Shown: positions 35,400-43,217 of the stretch, in pieces | Numbering within the stretch: position 1 is the first letter of the stretch | How the letters are laid out: each line of letters opens with the position of its first letter | NCBI GenBank assembly: GCA_905372355.1 | Contig: CAJPOT010000004.1 | Span: forward strand, 143,535-207,534 | Length of the DNA: 64,000 nucleotides | Source of the DNA: an uncultured Selenomonas sp. | GTDB taxonomy: Bacteria; Bacillota; Negativicutes; Selenomonadales; Selenomonadaceae | Reading direction: 5' to 3' | The notes under the pieces: model-generated | The model's database searches: none | Told to the model about the DNA's origin: nothing | The model's input: the letters and a program-made list of their open reading frames with translations, nothing else | Made by a program: the position numbers and the translations under genes

Positions 35400-36989
35400 T
35401 CAATCATCCCCCGCCAGCCACTGCTTGACCAACATAGCCGCGTCTTCCGGTGTATGCATGATCATCTCTTCAATTGCCTGCATCTCATTGAGCTGGCGCT
35501 GCTCTTCTTCCGTAAGCTCTTCCTCCGTAACCTCGCCTGCCTCGATCTGCGCAGCACGTTCCTCGGCGAGGCGTTGTCTCTCGAGCTCTTCCTGACGACG
35601 CTGCTCTTCGATGGCCTCCTGCTCCAAACGCTTCTTGCGGCGATACATGAGGATGCTGCCAACGATCAGCGCAATGACGAGGAGGAAAGCGGCGAGCTGC
35701 AGGTAGAACTCGCGATCAAGTCGATCACGTTCCGCCTGTTCGTCGGCAAGCTTCTTGTCACGTGCCTCGGTGCTGAACGGCAGCGGCTCGACGGAGACCG
35801 TATCGCCGCGGTCAGGATTGATACCAGCCGCGGAACGCACGGAGCGCAGGATACTCTCCTGCTGTGCTTGCGTCACATCGTCGTTGACGAGGACAGCAAC
35901 CGTCAAGCGGCGAATTGAGCCGGGCGAAGCGACAATCTTGCGCTTCTCCTCGTTGACCTCGTAATTCGTCGTATTTTCCTTGCGCTCATACTGTGCCTGC
36001 GAGTTGTTGTTCTGCTCCACATAGCCAGGCACATTGGACTGTGTGCCGGCAGGGCCGCCGGGCTGCGTCGATGTGCCCGCATAGCTCTCGCTCGTGGTCT
36101 GCTGACTGCGTACGATGCCCGACTCATCTACGACAGGCGTGTAAGTTTGCGAATCCGTCGTCTTCTGATCGAAGTCAAGCTCGACGCTGATGCGCACGAA
36201 CGACTTGCCTTCGCCGAGCGATGCGTCGAGGAGGCTCTGGACATTCTTTTGCAGATTGTCCTGAACCTTCTTCGTCATCTCCATCTGCGTCAGCGTCTTC
36301 TGTCCCACGCCATCATCATTGTTTTCATCGGGGTCATTCAAGATCTTCCCCGACTCATCGACGATCGTGATATTTTCGGGCGTCAGTCCCTGCACGCTGT
36401 GCGCAGCAAGATTCACAATACCCTTGACCTCTTTCTTGGACAGCTGCATGTTCGCCTTGAGCTTCAACATGATGGATGCCGTCGCCGGCTTTTCATTTTT
36501 CTTGTAAAGGCTGTCCTCCGGCAGGACAATGTGTACACGCGCCTTCTCAACCGCGTCGATCTGTTCGATCGTGCGCGTAAGTTCACCTTGCAGCGCCTGC
36601 AGGTAATTAACCTTGTTTTGGAACTCCGTCACGCCGAGCTTACTGTCATCAAAAAGTTCGAAGCCCTTATTACCTCTGGGCAGACCTTCGGCAGCCAAAT
36701 CCAGGCGCGTGCTGTCAACGCTCTTCGCAGGAACGAGGATTGTCGTACCCTGCCCGCCTTCCTGTATCTCGTAATTCACCTTGTTCTCTTTGAGCTTCGC
36801 CGCGACTTCGCCGGCATCCTTCGCTTCCATATTTGTGAACAAGGGCACCATGTCCGGCTTACCGCCATAGATGATGCTGCCGGCAACAATGGCAATGAAT
36901 ACGAGAGCTGCGGCGCCGATGATCATGTATCGCTGCCGCTTGCTGTAATTATTCCAGAGCTCCAGGTAGCGCTCTTTCCACTCTGCCAT
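35400..36989 (-). CDS. fliF: Flagellar MS-ring protein FliF
   Basis: The 529-residue protein has two membrane helices (about 23-43 and 434-454) enclosing the periplasmic ring-building domains, including VPLFTNMEAKDAGEVAAKLKE and ARVHIVLPEDSLYKK. A charged cytoplasmic tail rich in Glu and Arg ends in the FliG-binding segment. A low-complexity Gln/Asn/Gly loop (about 310-345) precedes the second helix, as is common. It is the base on which export gate and C-ring assemble. Confidence 0.97.
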   Translation of the reverse strand: MAEWKERYLELWNNYSKRQRYMIIGAAALVFIAIVAGSIIYGGKPDMVPLFTNMEAKDAGEVAAKLKENKVNYEIQEGGQGTTILVPAKSVDSTRLDLAAEGLPRGNKGFELFDDSKLGVTEFQNKVNYLQALQGELTRTIEQIDAVEKARVHIVLPEDSLYKKNEKPATASIMLKLKANMQLSKKEVKGIVNLAAHSVQGLTPENITIVDESGKILNDPDENNDDGVGQKTLTQMEMTKKVQDNLQKNVQSLLDASLGEGKSFVRISVELDFDQKTTDSQTYTPVVDESGIVRSQQTTSESYAGTSTQPGGPAGTQSNVPGYVEQNNNSQAQYERKENTTNYEVNEEKRKIVASPGSIRRLTVAVLVNDDVTQAQQESILRSVRSAAGINPDRGDTVSVEPLPFSTEARDKKLADEQAERDRLDREFYLQLAAFLLVIALIVGSILMYRRKKRLEQEAIEEQRRQEELERQRLAEERAAQIEAGEVTEEELTEEEQRQLNEMQAIEEMIMHTPEDAAMLVKQWLAGDD

Positions 36990-37062
36990 TTCCTCAATCC
37001 CTTCGCCTCAATATGCTTGCCGAAGCCCTGCCTGGCTTTGGCTGATCGTTCCTGCCCAAGGC

Positions 37063-37362
37063 TTAGACCTGCATGCGCATAATTTCCTGATAGGCCTCAA
37101 CCGCACGATTCCGCACCTGCATCGTGAGCTGCGTGGCAATGCCCGCTTTCTCACTCGCAATGACGACTTCGGACACATCGGTGATGCGTCCTGCCGCAAG
37201 TTCCATATTGAGTCGTTCGGACTCCTTGATCAGTCCGTTGACCTCGCCAAGGGAATCCGTAAGGAACTCATGAAAAGGTTTCACTTCTCTCTGTTCGGTC
37301 TCCCCCAGATGACTTTGGCCAGTCATCTGCACCGGCGTCATTTGCAGCGCTTCCACCTGCAT
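37063..37362 (-). CDS. fliE: Flagellar rod-MS ring junction protein FliE
   Basis: The 99 residues end in the typical FliE sequence DVSEVVIASEKAGIATQLTMQVRNRAVEAYQEIMRMQV, and the middle part FHEFLTDSLGEVNGLIKESERLNMELAAG is also characteristic. GGTGG lies 7 nt before the ATG. It starts 70 nt after flgC and precedes fliF. Confidence 0.95.
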   Translation of the reverse strand: MQVEALQMTPVQMTGQSHLGETEQREVKPFHEFLTDSLGEVNGLIKESERLNMELAAGRITDVSEVVIASEKAGIATQLTMQVRNRAVEAYQEIMRMQV

Positions 37363-37432
37363 GTTCTTTCCACCTCAATCCGTAACCGCTTACTCTTACT
37401 ATTTCTGGCGCACACGTCGTGCAGCCTTCTCT

Positions 37433-37876
37433 TTACTTGCCGATATTCAGCGCATTCTGCGCCATGCCCTTGGCGGCGTTGATCGCCGTCACATTCGCCT
37501 CGTAGGCACGCGAAGCCGTGATCATATCCACCATCTCTTGCACGATGTTGATGTTCGGGCGCTCGACATAACCGTCCGCATTCGCATCAGGATGACCAGG
37601 ATCGTAAACCAGTGGCCCCTGCGACCGATCTTCTTCAATTTTCATAGCGCGCACACCATTTCCTGCCTGATTATCGAGCTTCTGGCGCAAGGTAGAAGCG
37701 AAGTCCTCCTTACCCCTCTCACGCGGCTGAAAAACGACGTAACGCCTGTGATACGGACCGCCCTCAACTGAACGTGTCGTGTTCGCATTCGCGATATTGT
37801 TTGAAATTACATCCATGCGCAGACGCTCCGCCGTAAGTCCGGAAGCGGAAGCATCGATTCCTCCAAACATGCTCAT
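37433..37876 (-). CDS. flgC: Flagellar proximal rod protein FlgC
   Basis: The 147-residue protein begins with the axial signature DASASGLTAERLRMDVISNNIANANTTRSVEGGPYHRRYVVF and ends in PNINIVQEMVDMITASRAYEANVTAINAAKGMAQNALNIGK. It is a rod subunit exported without a cleaved signal. GGAGAG precedes the ATG. Confidence 0.96.
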   Translation of the reverse strand: MSMFGGIDASASGLTAERLRMDVISNNIANANTTRSVEGGPYHRRYVVFQPRERGKEDFASTLRQKLDNQAGNGVRAMKIEEDRSQGPLVYDPGHPDANADGYVERPNINIVQEMVDMITASRAYEANVTAINAAKGMAQNALNIGK

Positions 37877-37927
37877 TTTTCTACTCTCCTTGCATCATCC
37901 GAAATCTTGCATCATACACCCGGCGAA

Positions 37928-38356
37928 TCACTGCCCGGTAATGACGCTTCTCATCTGAGAGAACCCGGCTCCGACCTGCCTGGCCAAAGCGTTGAAATAC
38001 AGACTGTTCTTGGCCAAAGACGCCATCTCGACATCAATATCCACATTGTTCTTGTCGTAACGCATGGAAGACGACTGGTCCAGTTCAATCTTCGCCAAAG
38101 CCCTACCCCGGAAAGGAATGGGCATGTGGCGATCATGCGTACGCACGACCTTGAGCCCGCCCTCAGCATCGAGATCAAGTTCCTTCGCAAGAAGATCCTC
38201 GAACACGACATTGCTCTTCTTGAAATTCGGCGTGTTAACATTGGCGATGTTGTGGCTGATGACCTCCTGTCGAAGGTTCGCCGCCCCCATACCGCGCTGC
38301 ATAACGTCGAGCGCCCTGTTGCCTACGATTTGCTCCAGCATTGCGGTGTTCCACAT
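37928..38356 (-). CDS. flgB: Flagellar proximal rod protein FlgB, first gene of the fla/che cluster
   Basis: The 142 residues show the FlgB core: LEQIVGNRALDVMQRGMGAANLRQEVISHNIANVNTPNFKKSNVVFEDLL near the start and MASLAKNSLYFNALARQVGAGFSQMRSVI at the end. The ATG at 38356 has AGGG 5 nt upstream; an ATG five codons in is an alternative. It is preceded by a roughly 310-nt leader/intergenic region with palindromes and hairpins and then by codY. Confidence 0.94.
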   Translation of the reverse strand: MWNTAMLEQIVGNRALDVMQRGMGAANLRQEVISHNIANVNTPNFKKSNVVFEDLLAKELDLDAEGGLKVVRTHDRHMPIPFRGRALAKIELDQSSSMRYDKNNVDIDVEMASLAKNSLYFNALARQVGAGFSQMRSVITGQ

Positions 38357-38378
38357 CCTTTCCCTATAACTCTCTCTA

Positions 38379-38460
38379 AAGTTCGACGAAATGAGAAAAA
38401 ATCCTTTCCCGTCGAACTTCTTTTTTCAAAAAGGCGAAGCAAAAAGCAAATGTGCTTCGC
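38379..38460 (-). promoter_or_regulatory. Two hairpins in the flgB leader, the first terminator-like
   Basis: Reading the minus strand, the first hairpin pairs 38453-38460 with 38434-38441 (GCGAAGCA/TGCTTCGC, 11-nt loop) and is followed by CTTTTTG, so it resembles a weak intrinsic terminator. The second pairs 38410-38419 with 38379-38388 (AAGTTCGACG and complement, perfect 10 bp, 21-nt loop). It ends about 13 nt before the flgB ribosome binding site. Together they could form an attenuation or translation-control leader. Confidence 0.45.
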
Positions 38461-38492
38461 GTACAAGCTGAAAATCATTGCCCAAATCCATA

Positions 38493-38541
38493 CATCATGA
38501 TTAACAAATTTATCCATCATGATTTTGCACTTTCTATTCTA
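38493..38541 (-). promoter_or_regulatory. Candidate flg promoter with twin palindromic operator half-sites
   Basis: A TAGAAT -10 lies at 38536-38541 on the minus strand with only a poor -35 (GTGAAT at 38559-38564). Just downstream, CATCATGATT occurs twice (38493-38502 and 38515-38524). Each copy contains the 8-bp palindrome ATCATGAT, and the copies are exactly 22 bp (two helix turns) apart. This arrangement is typical of a dimeric regulator binding one DNA face. The regulator is unknown. I see no good match to the CodY consensus. Confidence 0.35.
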
Positions 38542-38616
38542 CCATAAAATCGGAAATGATTCACTCCATTTCTCAGTTTTTTTTAACGACTGTAAAATAG
38601 TCCTATAAGGGGCAAG

Positions 38617-38657
38617 AAAAAAGGGGCGGGTTCATGCCTCGGCATGTCCCAGTCCCC
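38617..38657 (-). terminator. Intrinsic terminator of codY
   Basis: On the minus strand a GGGG/CCCC outer stem, GGG/CCC middle and ATGC/GCAT inner stem (38623-38657, with small bulges) are followed by six Ts (complement of 38617-38622). It lies 13 nt after the codY stop and separates codY from the flg promoter. Confidence 0.8.
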
Positions 38658-38669
38658 TTCCTTGCTTCT

Positions 38670-39446
38670 TCAGTTTTCCACCCGTTGAAGTTCTTCGAGC
38701 AAATAAGGATTGAGCACCTTGATGTGCGTTCCCTTCATGCCGAGCGACTTCGATTGAATGAGCCCCGCCGACTCGAATTTTCTCAGCGCATTGACGATGA
38801 CGGAGCGCGTGATCTTCGCGCGATCCGCGATCTTCGAGGCGACGAGCAGTCCCTCGGATCCTTCCAGTTCGCCAAAGATGCTCTTCGCCGCCTTGACCTC
38901 CGAAAAGGAGAGTGTCGCCAGAGCGATCTGCACCGTCGCCTTCTTGCGTGCCTCGATCTCGATCTGCTGCGTGCGGTCACGCAGCATCTCCATGCCGACG
39001 ACCGTCGCACCGTACTCGGCAAGGATCAGATCGGCTTCCGTAAAGTCCGTATCATACTTCGCGATGATCAATGTGCCGATGCGGTCACCTACACCATAGA
39101 TCGGCACGATCGTGGTATTCTTTCCCTCAAATCGACAGTCCGTATCCTCCGTGAAGGCACAGATTCCCGTCTTCGACTTCAAGTTCGGCGAAGTCTCGTC
39201 CATCTTCAGCAGCCAGCTCACATACCTCTTGGGAAAGCTTCCTTGCTGCACGACGTTTGCAAGCATCAGGTCGCACTCGAAATCATCGATGAAGGCATGT
39301 CCGAAGATCTTGCCCGCCTTGTTCACAATATAGACATTCGCATCGATCACCACACTCAAGACGCGCGATATGCTGTCGTACTCGACGCTTTCCGCGCGCT
39401 GCAGCAGACGGTTGATTTTCCTCGTTTTCTCCAGTAATGTCGCCAT
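38670..39446 (-). CDS. codY: GTP- and branched-chain-amino-acid-sensing global regulator CodY
   Basis: The 258-residue protein has the N-terminal CodY opening ATLLEKTRKINRLLQ, a GAF ligand domain (about 25-160), and a C-terminal winged helix-turn-helix with LLVASKIADRAKITRSVIVNALRKFESAGLIQSKSLGMKGTHIKVLN. CodY represses nutrient-limitation genes, including fla/che in Bacillus subtilis, where codY also lies directly upstream of flgB. The synteny is preserved here, but without codV-clpQ-clpY upstream; a sirtuin gene lies there instead. Confidence 0.97.
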   Translation of the reverse strand: MATLLEKTRKINRLLQRAESVEYDSISRVLSVVIDANVYIVNKAGKIFGHAFIDDFECDLMLANVVQQGSFPKRYVSWLLKMDETSPNLKSKTGICAFTEDTDCRFEGKNTTIVPIYGVGDRIGTLIIAKYDTDFTEADLILAEYGATVVGMEMLRDRTQQIEIEARKKATVQIALATLSFSEVKAAKSIFGELEGSEGLLVASKIADRAKITRSVIVNALRKFESAGLIQSKSLGMKGTHIKVLNPYLLEELQRVEN

Positions 39447-39510
39447 GCAAACTCCATTCCTTTCTCCACGGCAATACGACTTCCAAATTCAGGCTATTGC
39501 CTACACCTTC

Positions 39511-39539
39511 ATTTTAACACATTTTTCTAAATAATCAAA
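39511..39539 (-). promoter_or_regulatory. Sigma-A promoter of codY with extended -10
   Basis: On the minus strand TTTGAT (39534-39539), a 17-bp spacer and TAAAAT (39511-39516) preceded by TGT form a -35/extended -10 promoter. The leader to the codY ATG is about 60 nt. Confidence 0.6.
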
Positions 39540-39607
39540 GATGCGGGAAAGAAATGTTGAATTTTTCTTGATTTTTTCGTCAATAGCACGAGAGAAGGCC
39601 CACACTT

Positions 39608-40351
39608 TCATGTCAGGCCGACCATCGCCTCGCAGAACACCTTGCCCAAGGAGGCGTGGATCACGAGATCCGCTCTTTCATCTGCCTTCGTCGCCGTCTT
39701 GTTGATGAGTACGAGATGCCTGCCTTTGAAACAGCGCAGAAGTCCCGCCGCCGGATAGACGACGAGCGATGTGCCGCCAACAATGAGGAGATCCGCCGCA
39801 GCAATCGCGCGTACGGCAGCATCGAGCACATCGGCGTCGAGGCTTTCCTCATAGAGCACGACATCCGGCTTCACGATACCACCGCACTTCGTACAATGCG
39901 GTACACCCTCACTCGCCTGCAGGAACCTTTCATCATAAAACGCATGGCAGTCCATGCAGTAGCTGCGCCGAATCGATCCGTGCAACTCCAAGACGCAAGA
40001 AGAACCGGCCTCTTGATGCAGCCCATCGATGTTCTGCGTGACGACGGCCTTGAGCTTTCCCATGCGCTCAAGCGCGGCGAGCGCCTTGTGGCAATCGTTC
40101 GGTTTCGCTTCCATATAAACGAGGCGCTTGCGGTAAAAATCGAAAAACTCCTCAGGGCAGCGCTCGAAAAACGTATGCGAGACAAGCTCTTCGGGAGAAA
40201 CGTGCTGTGCGAGCATCTTGCTGTAGATTCCCGTGGCGCTGCGAAAATCGGGAATGCCCGATTCCGTCGAGACGCCGGCGCCGCCAAAGAATACGATATT
40301 GTCACTTTCCTTCAATAAATCATGAAACACGGCGATCTTTTCATCCTTCAT
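39608..40351 (-). CDS. cobB: NAD-dependent protein deacylase, sirtuin family
   Basis: The ATG at 40351 has GAGGGGG 8 nt upstream, giving 247 residues. Sirtuin motifs are complete: GAGVSTESGIPDFRS from 24, TQNIDGLH at 105-112, catalytic His124 in LHGS, zinc cysteines 132, 135, 153 and 156, KPDVVLYEE and GGTSLVVYPAAGL. It removes acyl groups from lysines using NAD+. It ends the island of glycosyltransferase and methyltransferase genes and precedes codY. Whether it acts on their targets is unknown. Confidence 0.95.
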   Translation of the reverse strand: MKDEKIAVFHDLLKESDNIVFFGGAGVSTESGIPDFRSATGIYSKMLAQHVSPEELVSHTFFERCPEEFFDFYRKRLVYMEAKPNDCHKALAALERMGKLKAVVTQNIDGLHQEAGSSCVLELHGSIRRSYCMDCHAFYDERFLQASEGVPHCTKCGGIVKPDVVLYEESLDADVLDAAVRAIAAADLLIVGGTSLVVYPAAGLLRCFKGRHLVLINKTATKADERADLVIHASLGKVFCEAMVGLT

Positions 40352-40395
40352 TGCTTTCGCCCCCTCTTCTGCCATTTTCCGTGCATCCTGCAAAT

Positions 40396-42507
40396 TCAAA
40401 CGTCCTCAGCAATCTCGCGGTATATATCTTCCAAGTCCTTCATATAGCCCTTCGCATCCATCAGTGGCGAGGCTTCCATGCGCGCGCGCAGGTCGCGATG
40501 CAGGCGGCGCAGGATGTCGGGCGAGTCCGCAAGCTCCACGGCTTTTCGCACGTATTCCATATCACCTCGCGCTACGAGCTGTGAAAGCCCCGCATTTTCC
40601 AAGATGCTTGTCGAAAAGCGCGAGCCGTGCGTGCCGCCCGCTTTCGTGATGACGGGCACGCCCATGTAGAGCGCCTCACACGTCGTGACGCCGCCCGTAT
40701 AAGGGAAGGTGTCGAGCGCGATGTCGATGTCCGTGTACTGCTCAAGATAATCGGGACTGTACGGGCGGAGCTCGACCTGAGCGAGCGATATGCCGAAGCG
40801 CTGCAGACGGTCCCTTACGATTTTCCTGCCCGCCGCAATGCTGCAGATCTTGCTCTTGACGACGAGCCGCGCCCCCTTCATGCGCTCAAGCACGCCACGC
40901 CATAAGGCGAGCATATCGTCCGATACCTTGGAGAAGTTATTGAAACTGCCGAACGTGATATAGCCATTCTTCACAAACGGCGCCTTCCCGCCGTTCTTCG
41001 GCATATCGCGCAGCACGGGCGCATAACAGAGGTGGCTGTGCGGCATGCGCAGCACCTTCTCTGAAAAGCCGCGCGCGCCCATGTCCCACGGCGAGCAATA
41101 GATGTCGGAAAGGAAATAGTCGACCGCACGAAGCCCCGTCGTCGCCATGTAGCCGATCGCCGTCATCTGCACGGGCGCAGGCCGCCGGGCGAGCACGGGC
41201 AGACCGCTTCCCTGCGTGTGCCCGGCAAGATCGACGAGGATGTCGATGCCGTCCCTCTCGATGAGGCGCGCCGCATCCCTAGCCGAGAGGCGCGAGACAT
41301 CCTTCCACTGTACTCTTTTCTGGCGAAAGAGCGAGGTCACACGGTCGCGCTTGCCCCGCGCATAGCAGGTGACCTCGAACGAAGCGGCGTCAAAATCGCG
41401 CACGAGCGGCATGAAGAAATACGCCGCTGCATGAAGGCGGAAATCGGGCGAGATGTAGCCAATGCGCAATTTGCGACTGAAGGTACGCGTGCGTTTCTCT
41501 CCCACAGGCGGCGCCGTCGGCTGGATGCGGAAAGCCGCCATTTGAGCTCTCGGCACCGGAGACGGCGAAAGGTGTGCGTTACCGCCAAAAAGCGAGGCAA
41601 CGCGCGCCTCTCGCCGCGTCTTGCTTCTTCGCTCCTCTTCCAATTCTTTCTTGAACGCCTCGTACTCCTTTTCCTCTTCCATGCGCCTTTGATTTGCCCG
41701 CGCTTCCCATGCCCAGAGGCGAAGTGAATCCTCATACTGCGGCTTCGGCAAGGCCTTCTGCACGAGACGCGAAAGAGGCTCGCGTTCCTGCTTCGCCTGC
41801 TGTGCCACAAGCGCCGCACCGCGCCGCTCGCGATCGGCTTCCGCTCTGGCCGCCGCCATGGCCTCCCCGACGGAAAGCGTCGCCTTCGGCTGCAATGCCC
41901 CCGCCTCTGCCGCCTCGGTGCGATACGGATGACAGATCTTGACGCCTTCGAAAAATTTTTCGTAGCCGCGATGGAGACGCAGGGATTCGGCGGGCGTCCT
42001 CGTGCGGTAATTCGAGCAGAAGAGCGCCTTGCTGTAGCACTCCGCCGCCTCCTCGCCCGTCAGCATATCACTCGCTGCCAGAAGCGTGTTCATGGCAAAC
42101 TCCGGCTCCGCCGCGAGAAGCCACGCGTCAGAGAGCCATGCAAGCGCCTTGAAGCGCACATAGCGAAGCGACTGCGTCCAAAGCGATTCAGCGACCTTCT
42201 CCGTCGCCTGCACGATGGAGAGAAGCTCCTTGATTTCCTCCTCCAAGGCGAAGTCCGCGGAGAAGAATGCGGCGCGTACGAGACGCGCACGCAAGTTCCC
42301 TGGCTCGCGCTCTTCGGCACGCGCCATGTATTCCTTCGCCTGCTCGCGCTCATCCATATAGAAGGACGCCTCTGCCATGATGGCATAGGCGTCCGCGTCC
42401 TCCTGCACGATCTGCAAAATCTCCTTCGCCGAAGCGCGCATGCCGCGAAAATCGCCCTGGTTTGCAAATCGGTTGGCTATTCCGATCCAATTCTCTTTGT
42501 CGTCCAT
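40396..42507 (-). CDS. TPR-containing O-GlcNAc-transferase-like glycosyltransferase (GT41)
   Basis: The 703-residue protein has N-terminal TPR-like helices (about 1-200), a charged helical insertion (about 225-315) and a C-terminal GT41/SPINDLY catalytic region: RIGYISPDFRLHAAAYF, VDLAGHTQGSGLPVLARRPAPVQMTAIGYMATTG, FGSFNNFSKVSDDMLALW and DTFPYTGGVTTCEALYMGVPVI. Such enzymes attach sugars to Ser/Thr of proteins. Homologues beside flagellar genes often glycosylate flagellin. Flagellin is not encoded here, so the substrate is inferred. The ATG at 42507 has GGAG about 10 nt upstream. Confidence 0.88.
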   Translation of the reverse strand: MDDKENWIGIANRFANQGDFRGMRASAKEILQIVQEDADAYAIMAEASFYMDEREQAKEYMARAEEREPGNLRARLVRAAFFSADFALEEEIKELLSIVQATEKVAESLWTQSLRYVRFKALAWLSDAWLLAAEPEFAMNTLLAASDMLTGEEAAECYSKALFCSNYRTRTPAESLRLHRGYEKFFEGVKICHPYRTEAAEAGALQPKATLSVGEAMAAARAEADRERRGAALVAQQAKQEREPLSRLVQKALPKPQYEDSLRLWAWEARANQRRMEEEKEYEAFKKELEEERRSKTRREARVASLFGGNAHLSPSPVPRAQMAAFRIQPTAPPVGEKRTRTFSRKLRIGYISPDFRLHAAAYFFMPLVRDFDAASFEVTCYARGKRDRVTSLFRQKRVQWKDVSRLSARDAARLIERDGIDILVDLAGHTQGSGLPVLARRPAPVQMTAIGYMATTGLRAVDYFLSDIYCSPWDMGARGFSEKVLRMPHSHLCYAPVLRDMPKNGGKAPFVKNGYITFGSFNNFSKVSDDMLALWRGVLERMKGARLVVKSKICSIAAGRKIVRDRLQRFGISLAQVELRPYSPDYLEQYTDIDIALDTFPYTGGVTTCEALYMGVPVITKAGGTHGSRFSTSILENAGLSQLVARGDMEYVRKAVELADSPDILRRLHRDLRARMEASPLMDAKGYMKDLEDIYREIAEDV

Positions 42508-42533
42508 AAAGCACACGCTCCAACAAGTATAGT

Positions 42534-43217
42534 CTAAACCTCCGGGCACAATTCCGCGCCGTACTCTCGGAGAAAGATCTTCTGATACTCCTTATAGCTT
42601 TTGGCGAGCGGCTTCTCCACGGGACAGTGGATGCACCAAAATCCCGCCTCCTGATTCGGCACGACCGTCCGAAACCCTCGCCTGGAGAATTCCTTGCACT
42701 GCGACGTGTCGTAGAGATGCCAGCCCGTGAAAAGATCTTCGCGCCAGAGCACGTCGTACTGCGTCGCAAGGAAGAGTCCGTCCGCCGCTTCGACATCGAT
42801 GCTCTCGCCGTCCGGCTCCTTCATGTGCGTGTCGACGATGCTCTCCGCCTCGCACGCATGAAGCACGCGTCCATAGCAGCGAAGCCCGTCCCACCACACG
42901 CCGCTTGCGGGCAGCGAACGGCAGCCGATGACGCCGATCATGCCGATGCTCTCATCTGCAAAGATATTCAACATCGCCCGTGGAAAATCCTTGTTGACGA
43001 GCAAGGTGTCCTGATGCAGATAGACCTTGTAGCGCGCCCGCGACCTCGCCATACCCTCGTTGTACCCCGCCGCCATCGACGCGGCGTCGCGCACGGCGAT
43101 ATACTCGGCGCGAAAGCCTTCAGGCAAACGCAGATGGCGCAGGTAGAGCAGACACTCCGCGTACCATGCCTCATCGTTGACGCAGGTGATGAAGGCGATC
43201 GCCCTCTCATCCTTCAT
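42534..43217 (-). CDS. Glycosyltransferase of the StrF-like GT2 type
   Basis: The 227-residue protein starts IAFITCVNDEAWYAECLLYLRHL and continues with SMAAGYNEGMARSRARYKVYLHQDT, where YLHQD fills the place of the DxD-type metal site; later VEAADGLFLAT and DTSQCKEFSRRGFRTVVP follow. This is the pattern of the small 'glycosyltransferase-like' family related to StrF, often found with surface or flagellar glycan genes. The donor sugar is unknown. It overlaps the upstream gene by 11 nt and is followed by the GT41 gene, suggesting joint action. Confidence 0.78.
   Translation of the reverse strand: MKDERAIAFITCVNDEAWYAECLLYLRHLRLPEGFRAEYIAVRDAASMAAGYNEGMARSRARYKVYLHQDTLLVNKDFPRAMLNIFADESIGMIGVIGCRSLPASGVWWDGLRCYGRVLHACEAESIVDTHMKEPDGESIDVEAADGLFLATQYDVLWREDLFTGWHLYDTSQCKEFSRRGFRTVVPNQEAGFWCIHCPVEKPLAKSYKEYQKIFLREYGAELCPEV

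Noticed and set aside
38323..38520. 65-codon frame in the flgB leader as an ordinary gene
   Set aside because: Weak ribosome binding site and overlap with flgB; kept only as a possible leader ORF in the findings.
38461..38600. CodY-binding box upstream of flgB
   Set aside because: Only short partial matches to AATTTTCWGAAAATT (for example ATTTTCAG); not enough to call a site despite the adjacent codY gene.
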